A DNA stretch of 64,000 nt from Tubiluchus corallicola (Eukaryota > Priapulida > Priapulimorpha > Priapulimorphida > Tubiluchidae). This document shows positions 53,591-64,000 of the stretch, in pieces. The DNA lies in assembly GCA_030141605.1 (NCBI GenBank), contig JAQGDQ010000485.1, positions 104,412-168,411 of the forward strand. Direction: 5' to 3'. The first letter of the stretch is position 1. The number at the start of each line of letters is the position of its first letter. The notes beneath the pieces are model-generated. The model ran no database searches. It was not told the origin of the DNA and saw only the letters and a list, made by a program, of their open reading frames with translations. The position numbers were made by a program, and so were the translations under genes.

Positions 53591-55059
53591 TAGGACGTAT
53601 GATTCAAGGAAGACAACTTTATACTAAGTAATTGTTAATTTAGGCCCGCTCCAGTATACAAAAATAAATTATGTAGTTGTGTAAAGTTAATTTGTTTGTA
53701 TAATACTTGTGATTCGTTTGAAATTATATCTAATTTAAGTATAAAATGTTATTCGTTGTACATAGTGTGAAACTGGATTTAAAAGATTTGTTATGTGAAA
53801 ATGTAATTTGTTGATTTGAGCCTGCAAAAAGAGGCACCTTTGTGTATATATATATTCATTTCTTCAATAAAGATTTATTATTAATATTAATATTATATCA
53901 CTCTCTTTCTTTCTCTCTCATCTCCCTCCCTCCCTCCCCCTCTCTCTCTCTTTCTCTCTCTTTTTCTGTCTTTTTCAAATGAAATTGTCACAACTGTGCC
54001 CTTGCAGCATTTTTGGCAATAATATAACTTAGTCGGTTCATAGTCGGTTCTTGCTTTTTCGTTTTTTTTTCAGCAAATACAGATTGGTAGGACGAGAATG
54101 AACAGCGGCTTAACCGTTGGGAATGTGTAAACTACATACGACTAAAGATTTTAACTTTTAAAATAGCGTGTCTGTGAAAAAAGGCTTAGCAAAAAAAGGA
54201 CAAGCTTGATTTAACAAAAACGGAATTCGTTTGTCAATATATTTAAATGGCGAGGGAAGTATGTAATAGCCTACACCGTGCCACACAAAGTGCTGAATCA
54301 TTTTGCGTTTTTCCCATTTCGATCTACTTTGCTGTTTAGCCGTATGGCATTATTTCATATTGATCCGTCCCTTTTCAGAGGCTTTCTCTTTGCGCCTCGT
54401 GTAAATTAACTTCTTTCTCTTTCCCTTTCCCTTTCACTATAGCTGCGTTCGTAAAGTCTGCGGTGTGTAAAAGCAATTTTTTCCTGCGCGATGTACGCCA
54501 CCATTTATTGAATTTTGCGTGGGAATCCTGCAAGGCTCAGTGCTGACGCCCAATCAGAGTTGGCACGGTGCCAACTCGTCCTCGTGTGCGCAGTTACTGT
54601 CGTATTGATTTGTGTCGAAATGTCATGTGAAGCTTGGAAGCCAAAGCGGCTGTGTCACTATGTGCTAGCAGAGACTACTCTGTTCTCCAAGCTGTAGTGA
54701 CTATTGCGCTCAACGGCGCATGTGCAAACACGTCGTCTCAGGCACTTCCTTCCGGTAGTGTTTTAGCAGTAGTAACGCAGTTTAATTTTTATAAAACCCC
54801 GTCGATAAATTTGCGTTATTAAAGCATTCAGTATGTTGCACTTAGTCCCAAGGAAAACTTTGCCAGTAAAGCAGTTTTATAATATCCCATCGATAACTGA
54901 CTGCTGATAGCTAGTAGTCAGTTACCGTTACGGCTAGACTGCCAGAAACAGTTGGTTTTTATCTTCCAAAAGATGAGACACGTTAATTAATCAAATTCGC
55001 TGTAGACAAAGATGAATTTCATCATGTAATTGTTGTACAATGCAGCTAGTTGCGTGATG
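53591..55059. other. Intergenic
   Basis: A second pyrimidine-rich tract at 53900-53965. ORFs of about 60 codons near 54515-54822 have no domain. GC is slightly raised at 54500-54760. Confidence 0.4.
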
Positions 55060-55061
55060 TA

Positions 55062-55243
55062 CAGTCAACCTCGGATATAAGGGACACCTCGGGACAGGAA
55101 AAAACAGTGCCTTATATCCGATGTCCCCTATACCGAAGTGGAGTCAGACCGAGGGTGTATCTAGATCTGTACTTTTCTGTACTTTTAGCCATATTTTATG
55201 GATCATTGCTACACATTCAGTGCAAACGGTATGTAGGAAGCTA
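55062..55243 (+). mobile_element. MITE family P, truncated copy
   Basis: CAGTCAACCTCGGATATAAG after TA at 55060. Truncated at 55243, where the AAAGT array begins. Confidence 0.75.
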
Positions 55244-55745
55244 AAATAAAGTAAAGTAAACAGTAAAGTAAAGTAAAAGTAAAGTAAAGTAAAGTAAAGT
55301 AAAGTAAAGTAAAGTAAAGTAAAGTAAAGTAAAGTAAAGTAAAGTAAAGTAAAGTAAAGTAAAGTAAAGTAAAGTAAAGTAAAGTAGAGTAAAGTAAAGT
55401 AAACTAAAGTAAAGTAAAGTAAAGTAAAGTAAAGTAAAGTAAAGTAAAGTAAAGTAAAGTAAAGTAAAGTAAGGTGTAAAGTAAAGTAAAGTAAAAGTAA
55501 AGTAAAGTAAAGTAAAAGTAAAGTAAAGTAAAGTAAAGTAAAGTAAAGTAAAGTAAAGTAAAGTAAAGTAAAGTAAAGTAAAGTAAAGTAAAGTAAAGTA
55601 AAGTAAAGTAAAGTAAAGTAAAGTAAAGTAAAGTAAAGTAAAGTAAAGTAAAGTAAAGTAAAGTAAAGTAAAGTAAAGTAAAGTAAAGTAAAGTAAAGTA
55701 ATGTAAAGTAAAGTAAAGTAAAGTAAAGCGGAGGAAAGTAAGGTA
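55244..55745. repeat. (AAAGT)n array, about 500 bp
   Basis: Pentanucleotide array with few interruptions, abutting the broken MITE. Minus-strand FTLLY-type ORFs are artefacts. Confidence 0.98.
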
Positions 55746-56256
55746 AACACAAAAGGACATTGAGAAAACACCCAGTCAGCCAGTGCTCTGTTATCCAAAG
55801 CGCCTTTTGTCAACACCAAAATTCCAGTATATTTAAAGTTAGAACTCCGTGGACTTTTTATAGTGGGATCTCTTTTCTAGGCCTTTCCTGCTGCTAGATT
55901 TTGTTCAGACTGACTTCTTTACCTTATCCGGTCTCACTGGAAAACCCAGAAAGTCATTGGAAGGCCACAAATTCACATCATTACGTAGACATCAGTTCGC
56001 TAAACTCCATCAACGAAACCGGATGGGTAGGAAAGCTGGTCTGTTTCTCACCCTCCACATGATTTCCTTTTAACAACTTCCGAGAAATAACACGAGATGA
56101 TGTCTGTGAGAAAGTTAAACGTTCCCAAGATGTATAGCCTTCAATGGGAACTCGTGAAACCTTACACCAAATCGTGACAGGACACGCTGGTTCCCTTCCG
56201 CGTGGAGTAGGTCAGTGTACTATACAAACAACTCTCACTCTTTCTCTTTTCCAAGG
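55746..56256. other. Intergenic
   Basis: No gene or repeat recognised; GC higher than in the flanks. Confidence 0.4.
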
Positions 56257-56548
56257 AAACCAAGCAGCAGAAGGACAGACAGCGCCGCGGGTGGCGAGCG
56301 ACGACCTTAACAATAAGCTCCAAGGTTCTCTGGTTGATGATCGAAGTTTACAGCGCCGGGACAATAACGCAGCAGAAATTGTTTCTCGACATTTGCAACG
56401 ACAGTCAAGATCTTTGGGGTCACCTTCGGACGTCCTCAATGGCATAGAGAAATTCAAGACTTTATTGCCTTTGAATAATGAGCAATCAAGCAGCAAACCA
56501 TTCACAAATTGCCAACAAATGGCGCGCATTTGCTGTTTGCATTCTTGA
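56144..56548 (+). CDS. Unrecognised ORF, possibly an exon from about 56261
   Basis: A 134-codon frame. A pyrimidine tract (CTCTTTCTCTTTTCCAAG) ends at about 56260. After it the translation becomes hydrophilic and protein-like, with RDNNAAEIVSRHLQRQSRSL and SPSDVLNGIEKFKTLLPLNN. GC is above the local level. No family recognised. If real, the exon could start at about 56261 and end at the TGA or at an internal donor. A 105-codon minus-strand frame overlaps and is less convincing. Confidence 0.33.
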   Translation: MGTRETLHQIVTGHAGSLPRGVGQCTIQTTLTLSLFQGNQAAEGQTAPRVASDDLNNKLQGSLVDDRSLQRRDNNAAEIVSRHLQRQSRSLGSPSDVLNGIEKFKTLLPLNNEQSSSKPFTNCQQMARICCLHS

Positions 56549-56772
56549 ATAACTGTCGTTGATGTTGTTATTACATTCTACAGTAGGTGCTATACAGAAA
56601 AAGATTATACGAGACGAAGTGATCTCAATTGTAATGATAAGTAACAAATCACAGATGAATTGAATAAAAAGAGGACCGCTATTGCGTGTCGAAAAATGAT
56701 AATGTCGTAACCTGCATTTCTTGTATTTCTTGAATAACATTCGTTAATGTTTTTTTCGTTGATGTTGTTATT

Positions 56773-57028
56773 AGGGATGAGCATCGAACGTTCGAGTTAT
56801 AAATCCACTGGGCAAAAAATCAATAAGAACCAGGTTCATTTAATCAAAATATAGTACTAAAGAAGTTGGTCAAAATCCACTAGGCAAAAAATCAATAAGA
56901 ACCAGGTTCAGTTAATCAAAATATAGTACTAAAGAAGTTGGTCCAAATCCACTAGTCAAAAAACCAATAAGAACCAGGTTCAATTAATCAAAATATAGTA
57001 CTAAAGAAGTTGGTCCAAATCCGCTTGG
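56773..57028 (+). repeat. hAT-like terminus followed by 72-bp minisatellite, about 3 copies
   Basis: AGGGATGAGCATCGAACG at 56773 matches the inverted terminus near 240-253. From 56803 come three units of the minisatellite seen at 48966, then AGTTCACATGACATAGAATT. Confidence 0.8.
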
Positions 57029-57064
57029 TCCTAAACCAAATATTATCAGTTCACATGACATAGA

Positions 57065-57620
57065 ATTCTTATATACCGTTAGACTGCAGCACTAGTGAAG
57101 TCATGTTTCTGCAGGGCTGGGAAAAATTTACAGACGCCAAAAGATTATGTGACACGTTCAATATTTAAATCATTGTGACAGCTTCACTCTGCGACAAAGG
57201 TTAGTTGAAGGTTGAACGAAACAAAGGTTGAATATCAAAATCGCATTGATTCGACAAGAAAGTAGTGCCGATTGAGACTGAGCGCAATGTGGCCGCTTAG
57301 ATAAGCACTGGATAACAACGTTGCCTATAAATTACAACGATTGAAGTTGCATGCTGATGACGTCAAGCCAAGCTTCACAGCCTCGGTTTCAACTATTCTT
57401 GAGAAAACGATAAAAAAACATTTCCGACCGCCCGATAAATCACCGTGACGTTTGGCACGAAGCCAAGAACTCTGCATAGGCGTTTGTGCAAGTTGCGCAA
57501 TCTTGCATGTAGGTGGGCACAAAGCGTCATTGCGTCGTCTGAGTTGGAAGATTTTAATCTTGCATTTATTTAACTTTCTGCTTTCATTATGTGGTTTATC
57601 GTGCAATTGTGCGACTTGTG
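57065..57620. other. Intergenic, nothing recognised
   Basis: No feature identified; the ORFs here lack domains. Confidence 0.4.
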
Positions 57621-57627
57621 CAATTAA

Positions 57628-58661
57628 AGGAAGACCGGACGATTGTTTAGACTCAATCTACTTCTAATTTACTGTCCAAAATATACATTTTCTTGCCTAC
57701 AAAAGCTGGCAATTGTTTCTTATATTTGAAAAATAACCTTTTAAAAGTTAATTAACGACAACCGCCCACAGCTATTGCTTACGTCACAAACTAACAACAG
57801 TTTGTGCAATGGCAGGCATTTCTCTTGCGCGTAAGCACGTTTGCGCAAGTGTTGCTGCTTAAACGCGTGATGTCACGAAAATGGGCTCTAGAATTAGAAT
57901 TAGTTTATTCACCGTAACGATTTCACATAACATAAGTAGGCAACGATAACTATATAATTAACAAAATTAAAATTTAACTACAAAACAAAAAAATCATAAA
58001 CAGAGGGCAAATTTCTTTACCGAATCAACAAAAATATCGCGTTTTAATGTAGGGGCACAATAGTTCTTCACTCATACGTCTTAACACATCTCCAACAATA
58101 TTTCATTAACGACGTTAAATTTGGGGAGTGCATAAGGTTACAAATGCTCGAAAAGTTCAACTCAGAATGTTCAATTCGTAAATCTTCTGTCACCGGACAT
58201 CTCAATAAGACGTGGGCTTCTGTTTGAACTTCTTCCTCACATGTACATAATCTGTCTTCTCTCGGTATTCTGGACCAACGTCCGATTTCTACCATGAGAT
58301 TATGCGATGACATCCTAAGTCTGGTAAATTCAACTCTTTGGTAGGATTTCAGATTCCATATCATTATAGACTTTATGAGGTTCTAAACATGGGTTGAGTT
58401 CTATAAATGTCAAAAATTTTGTTCCCGTTTTGTTACGAATTGTTGCCGGAACATCGTCTTTGATATCAGTAGAAAGGATTTTTTGGAGGTACGTGTATCC
58501 TTTGGTATTGTGGATCGTCCACCATACCAGTTCTTTGACTTATCAGTTTCAATAGCAAATTTTTTTGTGACTGTTGTATTCTATTCTGGAGGCTGGGAAT
58601 TCTAGCTTCCATCTACATCATATGACGTCAGAAACTAACACTGCAGTTCATGATCATGCAC
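57628..58661 (-). mobile_element. TTAA-flanked MITE, copy 7, split by a LINE
   Basis: TTAA at 57624-57627 then AGGAAGACCGG. The MITE runs to 57889, is interrupted to about 58610, and resumes with CATCATATGACGTCAGAAAC until about 58661, where the rest is missing. Confidence 0.75.
57890..58610 (-). mobile_element. Nested LINE 3' fragment
   Basis: Inserted in the MITE and 5'-truncated. The minus-strand frame at 58068-58364 (98 codons) matches the C-terminal Cys/His region of non-LTR retrotransposons: RLRMSSHNLMVEIGRWSRIP, REDRLCTCEEE, ETEAHVLL.RCP-type. The 3' tail is AATTCTAATTCT-like (plus strand AGAATTAGAATTAG at 57890). Upstream coding sequence is frameshifted. Confidence 0.65.
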
Positions 58662-58979
58662 CGTCGCTGTTTAAGACAAAAACCTCCTCTGTGAAGTAGA
58701 CCCTGATTCTTAGAGGAAAAGAATCGAACTCATATAACCGAATGTACGGAAATACGTTCAGGTCTGAATTAACAATGGTGTTTTGTGAAAAACGTACTAT
58801 AACGTCACAAGTGTGAACTTGCCTTAAAGTAGAGAAAAGCCACTGATGAGGATAGCCTTCATCAACGAGGCAAGAGTCAACATCCATGCCACAGTCAGGG
58901 CGAGATTCATAAACTTGTGGGCCCTAGGCCAAACTCATCAGTGGGCCCCAAACCTATAGAAGTGTTGGCATGTTCATTT
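58662..58979. other. Intergenic
   Basis: A 77-codon minus ORF without a domain. Confidence 0.4.
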
Positions 58980-59034
58980 GCACATTAAACTGTTATACAA
59001 AAACGGTGCTAGAACACAGCCTTGCTGAACCTGA
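58980..59034 (-). mobile_element. Reverse-transcriptase motif fragment
   Basis: On the minus strand this reads VQQGCVLAPFLYN, the conserved LINE reverse-transcriptase motif. It is duplicated at 59809-59866. Confidence 0.5.
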
Positions 59035-59205
59035 CGCGCAAGGGAAGATGCTTGCCATTGCACAAACTGTGGTTAGTTTGTGACGTAAGCAATAACTGTG
59101 TTCGGTTGCCGTTAATTAACTTTCTAAGCTAATTATTCAAATATAAGAAATAATTGATAGGCCAGAAAGTGTATATTTTGGATAGTAAATTAAAATGAGA
59201 TTGAT
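59035..59205 (+). mobile_element. TTAA-MITE fragment
   Basis: GACGCGCAAGGGAAGATGC through AATTAAAATGAGATTG matches positions 3'-ward of the CRE-like region in copies 2 and 6. Both termini are missing. Confidence 0.65.
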
Positions 59206-60060
59206 TTTGAAACAGATTCAGATTTAGATTGTGAAAAATTTGAAAAAATAAGGAAGCATTCGTGTTAAACCATTCACAAGCTAATCACAAATCACTTTAT
59301 GTTGTCGATAAGATTAATACGTTTTTAGTTACATAAGTTTTTCAAAACAGGTAAGCGTCACGCCAAGTTATATGACTTTGTGTGAAAAGTTCTTTTTTGT
59401 GACATGCTCTAAAATTGCCGTTTCTTCACCTTTAAGAACCATTCCTGTCTCGCTGAATAACCAAAAAAAACTGATCCTATTCTAAAGCACCTGGCCAGGA
59501 AGGAGGTAGAAAATTACTGAAGCTCTGTGGAAATAAACGTCATGATCGACGAAGACATGTAGGGATCTTCCATTAACTAATATTCGTCCAAGATAAAACG
59601 TGCTTGCGCGTCATGATAATCAAACAAACAGTATCTTTGTAGTACGAACAAACAAATCAACCCCGCTACGAACTCTCCGTCCCCTTTCGCTCTCTGAGCT
59701 CGACTTTGCGCCCCTCGAACCTTGGATTTGTTGTTACAAACGCCAAGCGGAGGAATTTACGCGACGTCTGCAGAAAAACGCCCAGACAACCTTGAACAAA
59801 CCGCTATGCACATTAAACAGTTATACAAAAACGGTGCTAGAACACAGCCTTGCTGAACCTGGCGTGATTTACGATGTCTGAGATTAGTGACAGCGTCAGC
59901 ACATATTCTGTGTCCTCAATTCGGCTGATGCAGCAGCAATCAGATACTGATTTTTCACTTTTTCGTTTCGTCTGCCCTGATTTTGATATGCCATTGATTT
60001 TGTGTGATAGCGGCGTTTTCATAAGATGAAAGTAATACCACTTTTCGAAAGAAACCAGTC
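59206..60060 (-). other. Intergenic with LINE reverse-transcriptase fragment
   Basis: 59809-59866 repeats the VQQGCVLAPF coding motif on the minus strand. The plus-strand 93-codon ORF at 59600-59881 is antisense to it and is not a gene. Nothing else recognised. Confidence 0.4.
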
Positions 60061-60063
60061 GAA

Positions 60064-60460
60064 ATGATGATGGCAAAGATGATGATAATGATGCGGATGA
60101 TCATGGAGATGGTTATCATAATGATGATGATGATGATGACGACGACGATGATGATGATGATTATGAAGATTATCATGATTATCAAGATGACGATAATGAT
60201 AATGACAATGATGGTGATGTTGATGATGATTATGACGACGACGACGACGACGACGACGATGATGATGATGATGATGATGACGATGATGATGATGTTGATG
60301 ATGATAATGATGACGATGATAATGATGATGATGATGATGATGATGCCGATGATGACAATGATGACGATGATGATGATGATGATAATGATGATGATAATGA
60401 TGATGATGACGATGATGATGATGACGAGGACGACGATGATGATGATGACAAAGATAATAA
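60064..60460. repeat. (GAT)n-type microsatellite, about 400 bp
   Basis: GATGAT, GACGAC and AATGAT mixtures. ORFs of Met, Ser or Ile repeats are artefacts. Confidence 0.98.
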
Positions 60461-61375
60461 CCATGATATGATTTTGCATATTATTCTATGGTTTCTGGCC
60501 TTCGAAAATTTGCAAACGTTGGACTGGTCAAGTTATTAAAGGAGAAGTACACGAAATAGAATTGAAAACACTGTCCATTCAACTGCATTGCGTAAATCAA
60601 GCACAGCAGACACTGCAATGTAGGTGGAATGTCCTACTTTTTTGGAGTGGCTATTTTTTGCATTTAGTCGTACTAATATTTGTGTTTTTGTAGTTTAAAC
60701 TTCATATTCCTGGTAAAGCAGTAACTATATATTTTGTAGCTAATTACGACACGAAACTTCAATTTTTGTTGGCCGCCCTGTACAACATTGTGTTTGCATT
60801 CAGCAAACATTAGAAAGTTTTTAATAAAAACATTAAAATTAAAATGTCAGCTATATTGCCATTGTGTTTATGCATTCATAAGCTCAGCAAACTTTTGATT
60901 TTACAGACAGCGTTAAAATTACTAGACTGCAGCAAAGTACATTGAACACGGAATGTAGTGGGTGGAATACATACATACTGGTCTTCCGTGAAAAAACTGC
61001 TGTTATTTCAGGGACCGTACGGGGGGGGGGGGGGGGGACTGAGCGCAGATCAACTTCGAGTAGCGAACTGTCTCACACCCCCACGATTGAAAAATGCCCG
61101 GATTTCAGGCACCACTTTTGGCGGCGTAGAAAAATTTCGAGATTTCCTTTTGTGAAATAATTTTTATTTTTTCAACATTTGGCCGGTGCCCGAAAAAGTT
61201 TGTGGTTGCCCGAAAAGAATGCGTTTGCCCCGAATTCAGGGGACTCCGGCTCGTTCGCCTATACTGGTGCCCTAGTTTTAAAAACGTAATTGGAAACGGG
61301 CATTCGATTGCGTTCTCCTAATTTCGTTATAGTAAACAGTACTTAAAGTTTCTGCGCATTTTTATCAGTAGAGAA
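60461..61375. other. Intergenic
   Basis: A pure G run of about 17 bases at 61021-61037. No gene. Confidence 0.5.
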
Positions 61376-61384
61376 GTGATATAT

Positions 61385-62295
61385 ATAATATGATATGATA
61401 TGATATGATATGATATGATATGATATGATATGATATGATATGATATGATATGATATATGATATGATATGATATGATATGATATGATATGATATGATATGA
61501 TATGATATGATATGATATGATATGATATGATATGATATGATATGATATGATATGATATGATATGATATGATATGATATGATATGATATATGATATGATAT
61601 GATATGATATGATATGATATGATATGATATGATATGATATGATATGATATATGATATGATATGATATGATATATGATATGATATGATATGATATGATATG
61701 ACATGACATGACATGACATGACATGACATGACATGACATGACATGACATGACATGACATGGCATAACATAATATAATATAATATAAGGTATATAAATATA
61801 ATATATATAATATAATATATTATAATATAATATGATTTGATATGACGTGATGTGATGCAATGCAGTACAATACAATGCAATGCAATGCAATGCAAATAAT
61901 AAGTTTGAATCGTTTATTATTTATTGAAAATATATTATATTATATTATATTATATTATATTATATTATATTACATTATATTATATTATATTATATTATAT
62001 TATATTATATTATATCATATTATATTATAGACCTATTATATTATATTATATTATATTATATTGTATTGTATTGAATTGTATTGTATTGTATTGTATTGTG
62101 TTGTGTTGTGTTGTGTTGTGTTGTGTTGTGTTGTGTTGTGTTGTGTTGTGTTGTGTTGTGTTGTGTTGTGTTGTGTTGTGTTGTGTTGTGTTGTGTATCA
62201 TATCATATCATATCATATCATATCATATCATATCATATCATATCATATCATATCATATCATATCATATCATATCATATCATATCATATCATATTA
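61385..62295. repeat. Mosaic of pentanucleotide arrays
   Basis: In order: (ATATG)n to about 61700, (ACATG)n to 61760, ATAAT-type to 61835, TGCAA/TACAA-type at 61855-61893, then (ATATT)n at 61930-62060, ATTGT-type at 62060-62096, (GTGTT)n to 62194, and (ATATC)n to 62293. The outer arrays and several inner ones are reverse complements of each other. All ORFs across it are artefacts. Confidence 0.97.
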
Positions 62296-62810
62296 TATAT
62301 ATATAATCGTTTTAACATAAGAAACAGTTAGCTTCACTGAAATAAGAGAGCAATGTGTTTAAATAGGTAATCTTCTAATTCGTTGGCCTAACCTAAGTTT
62401 TGATGGCTAATGCAGTTCTGAGTAAGAAGTATAAAAAATTCTAATTTCATTCACCGGTTTTTATAAGTGTAAACGGCCTTTATTCAGCAGGCAGGTTCAA
62501 CTGTGACTGTTTATTGCTTGTTTAATTATTCATCAAGCGTAAACTCTGAAAATAACGCTTGCTGATTTTCTAAATTTGCTGCGCAGTAACCGTGACATTT
62601 TCAACAGATAACTTGTAAACTTTGCAGCTGAGCTACGTTTGACGTCATCAGCATTAATCTGTGGGAGTCACGTGACATCTACTTGACAACTGATAACGCT
62701 CAATCATAGAACACGTGTCTGTTTCACCGCTTGTTCAGGTGTTACTGAATTATACTAATTATTATCTTAACTGCGTGGGGTTCTATAGACGAAGGGAAGA
62801 TAAATCCATG
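62296..62810. other. Intergenic, nothing recognised
   Basis: No supported feature. Confidence 0.4.
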
Positions 62811-62819
62811 AAGGGAGAG

Positions 62820-63068
62820 CAGGGCCTATTTCAGCCTAGGCGAGGCCCGGGGAAGTGGGGCGTGCGAGGCCCCATGGGGGTGGGGGTGGGGGTGGGGGGA
62901 TGCGAGTTATGGGCGTTAGCTACCATGGTTGGGGCCCAGAAAATTTTTGAACTGCTAGAACGCCGGAGAAGCATTTTCGAAGAGAAACTATGGAGTTATA
63001 CAGCTGTTAAGGAAAGAACAATTGAAAGAAAAACTGCTTTATTCTCAAGACCAGTCCTTAATACTTAT

Positions 63069-63140
<72 letters not shown>

Positions 63141-63239
63141 CAGTATGTTCGCATAAAGCAAAAAAAAGTTACCTTGGCGTGAGGCCCCCCTAGAGGGTGA
63201 GGCCCCGGGGAAGTATCCCCCCCCTTGAAATAGGCCCCG
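62820..63239 (-). mobile_element. hAT MITE with internal GA/CT microsatellite, copy 2
   Basis: Starts CAGGGCCTATTTCAG and ends TTGAAATAGGCCCCG with an exact 8-bp duplication AGGGAGAG (62812-62819 and 63240-63247). It is the inverted equivalent of 50131-50624. (GA)n is at 63070-63138. Confidence 0.9.
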
Positions 63240-63760
63240 AGGGAGAGTAATAAAGAAAAAATCAAAAGGAAAGAAGATAGAAGGAAGGAAGGAAAGAGCG
63301 GAGAAAGAATTAGAAAACAAAGAAAGTAAAAAGTGCACATAGAAAGGACGAGGAAAGGGAGAATGAAAAAATGAAAAAGAAGTGAGGGGAGTAAGCACTA
63401 AAAGAAAGAAAAAAGGAAAAGGCAGGTGAGGGGAAGACAAGAAGAATGACGGAAGAAGAGACAAAGAAAAATAAAATAGAACAAAAAGAGAGAGAAGAAA
63501 AGTAAGTCAAACTTGCAATTATGAAAAAACGAAACGTTAAAAAAATTAAAAATCACCAAATAAACAAAACAGTAAACAAACAAATGCACGAATGAATGAA
63601 TAAATGAATGAACGAACAGACAACGAACGAAACAAAGGAATTAAAAAAATTAGTGTGAAAAAATCAACAAAAGACCAAGAAAAGAGAAATCGAAGAAGAA
63701 CATCACAAAAGATAAAAAAAGAAAAAGAAAATATGACGATTGATATTGAAAGATAGAATG
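63240..63760. repeat. Purine-rich low-complexity region
   Basis: GAAA/GGAA-rich sequence downstream of the MITE. ORFs on the minus strand (Phe/Ser/Leu-rich) are artefacts. Confidence 0.85.
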
Positions 63761-64000
63761 ACGAAAGAGGGAATGATTAAAGAGAAAAGTAGAAAAACAC
63801 AACTGCTAATTGGATTAATTATAAAAGCCATTAAGCGCACCTCAGGCAAAATTGGACAATTAAGTGACCCCAACATAATGAACGTTTCTCGTGCAAACTA
63901 CATTGAGCTCCTGCTGATAAATCTTAGACATCACGATTCAGGATTCTCACGAACTGTTCACGTGATCTAAATATGGCGGTTCTATTATGATACAGCATGC
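63761..64000. other. Window end
   Basis: A 76-codon plus-strand ORF (63740-63970) without a recognisable domain; nothing else seen. Confidence 0.35.

Noticed and set aside
55144-55819. ORFs of 118-202 codons on the minus strand
   Set aside because: Translated (AAAGT)n; repetitive FTLLY peptide with no gene context.
59600-59881. 93-codon plus-strand ORF
   Set aside because: Its 3' part is antisense to a reverse-transcriptase motif read on the minus strand.
59955-60479. ORFs of Ile, Met and Ser runs
   Set aside because: Translated GAT-type microsatellite.
61327-62331. Overlapping ORFs of 79-187 codons on both strands
   Set aside because: Translated pentanucleotide arrays.

Overview
This is a window of animal nuclear DNA: AT-rich, with GT-AG introns, large intergenic spaces, many DNA-transposon remnants and long microsatellites. 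The best gene is a PIM-family serine/threonine kinase. A 5S rRNA-derived repeat looks more like the protostome or general invertebrate 5S form than the vertebrate one, and no vertebrate-specific repeat was seen. I infer a bilaterian invertebrate (a lophotrochozoan or chelicerate would fit), but the species cannot be fixed from the sequence.

Region 1 (about 6.2-33.1 kb) is a tandem, same-strand cluster of at least five C2H2 zinc-finger genes (called A to E here) plus at least three relics. Each has the same plan. A 3' splice acceptor lies 35-46 nt before the ATG. A nearly invariant N-terminal module of about 42 residues contains one isolated C2H2 finger. A fast-evolving acidic/Ser-rich linker carries a conserved psi-K-x-E-P (SUMO-type) motif. 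A C-terminal array of two to five fingers follows, with different DNA-contact residues in each paralog. The layout recalls vertebrate KRAB-ZNF and insect ZAD-ZNF clusters, but with an N-terminal module I do not recognise. Gene D has a frameshift after the module, gene E has lost terminal fingers through a frameshift, and pseudogenes lie at 19.6 kb, 10.2 kb and 26.3 kb. This expanding and decaying family is the best candidate here for an undescribed system.

Region 2 (39.1-48.8 kb) is a complete PIM kinase gene: five coding exons, 330 codons, and a 3' UTR with a three-copy 89-bp repeat. Its HRD motif reads HGD.

Region 3 (everything else, mainly 0-6 kb, 9.8-16 kb, 18-24 kb, 25-31 kb, 33-39 kb and 48.8-64 kb) is repeat-rich. 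It holds a TTAA-flanked MITE family (at least seven copies), TA-flanked pogo/Tc1-like MITEs of two families plus a Tigger-like fragment, several hAT elements (one family carries an internal CT microsatellite), a piggyBac-like MITE, 5S-derived SINE sequence, an LTR-like fragment with heat-shock-element-like motifs, LINE fragments, several minisatellites, and striking pentanucleotide arrays at 61.4-62.3 kb. No CRISPR, operon or other prokaryotic feature is present.
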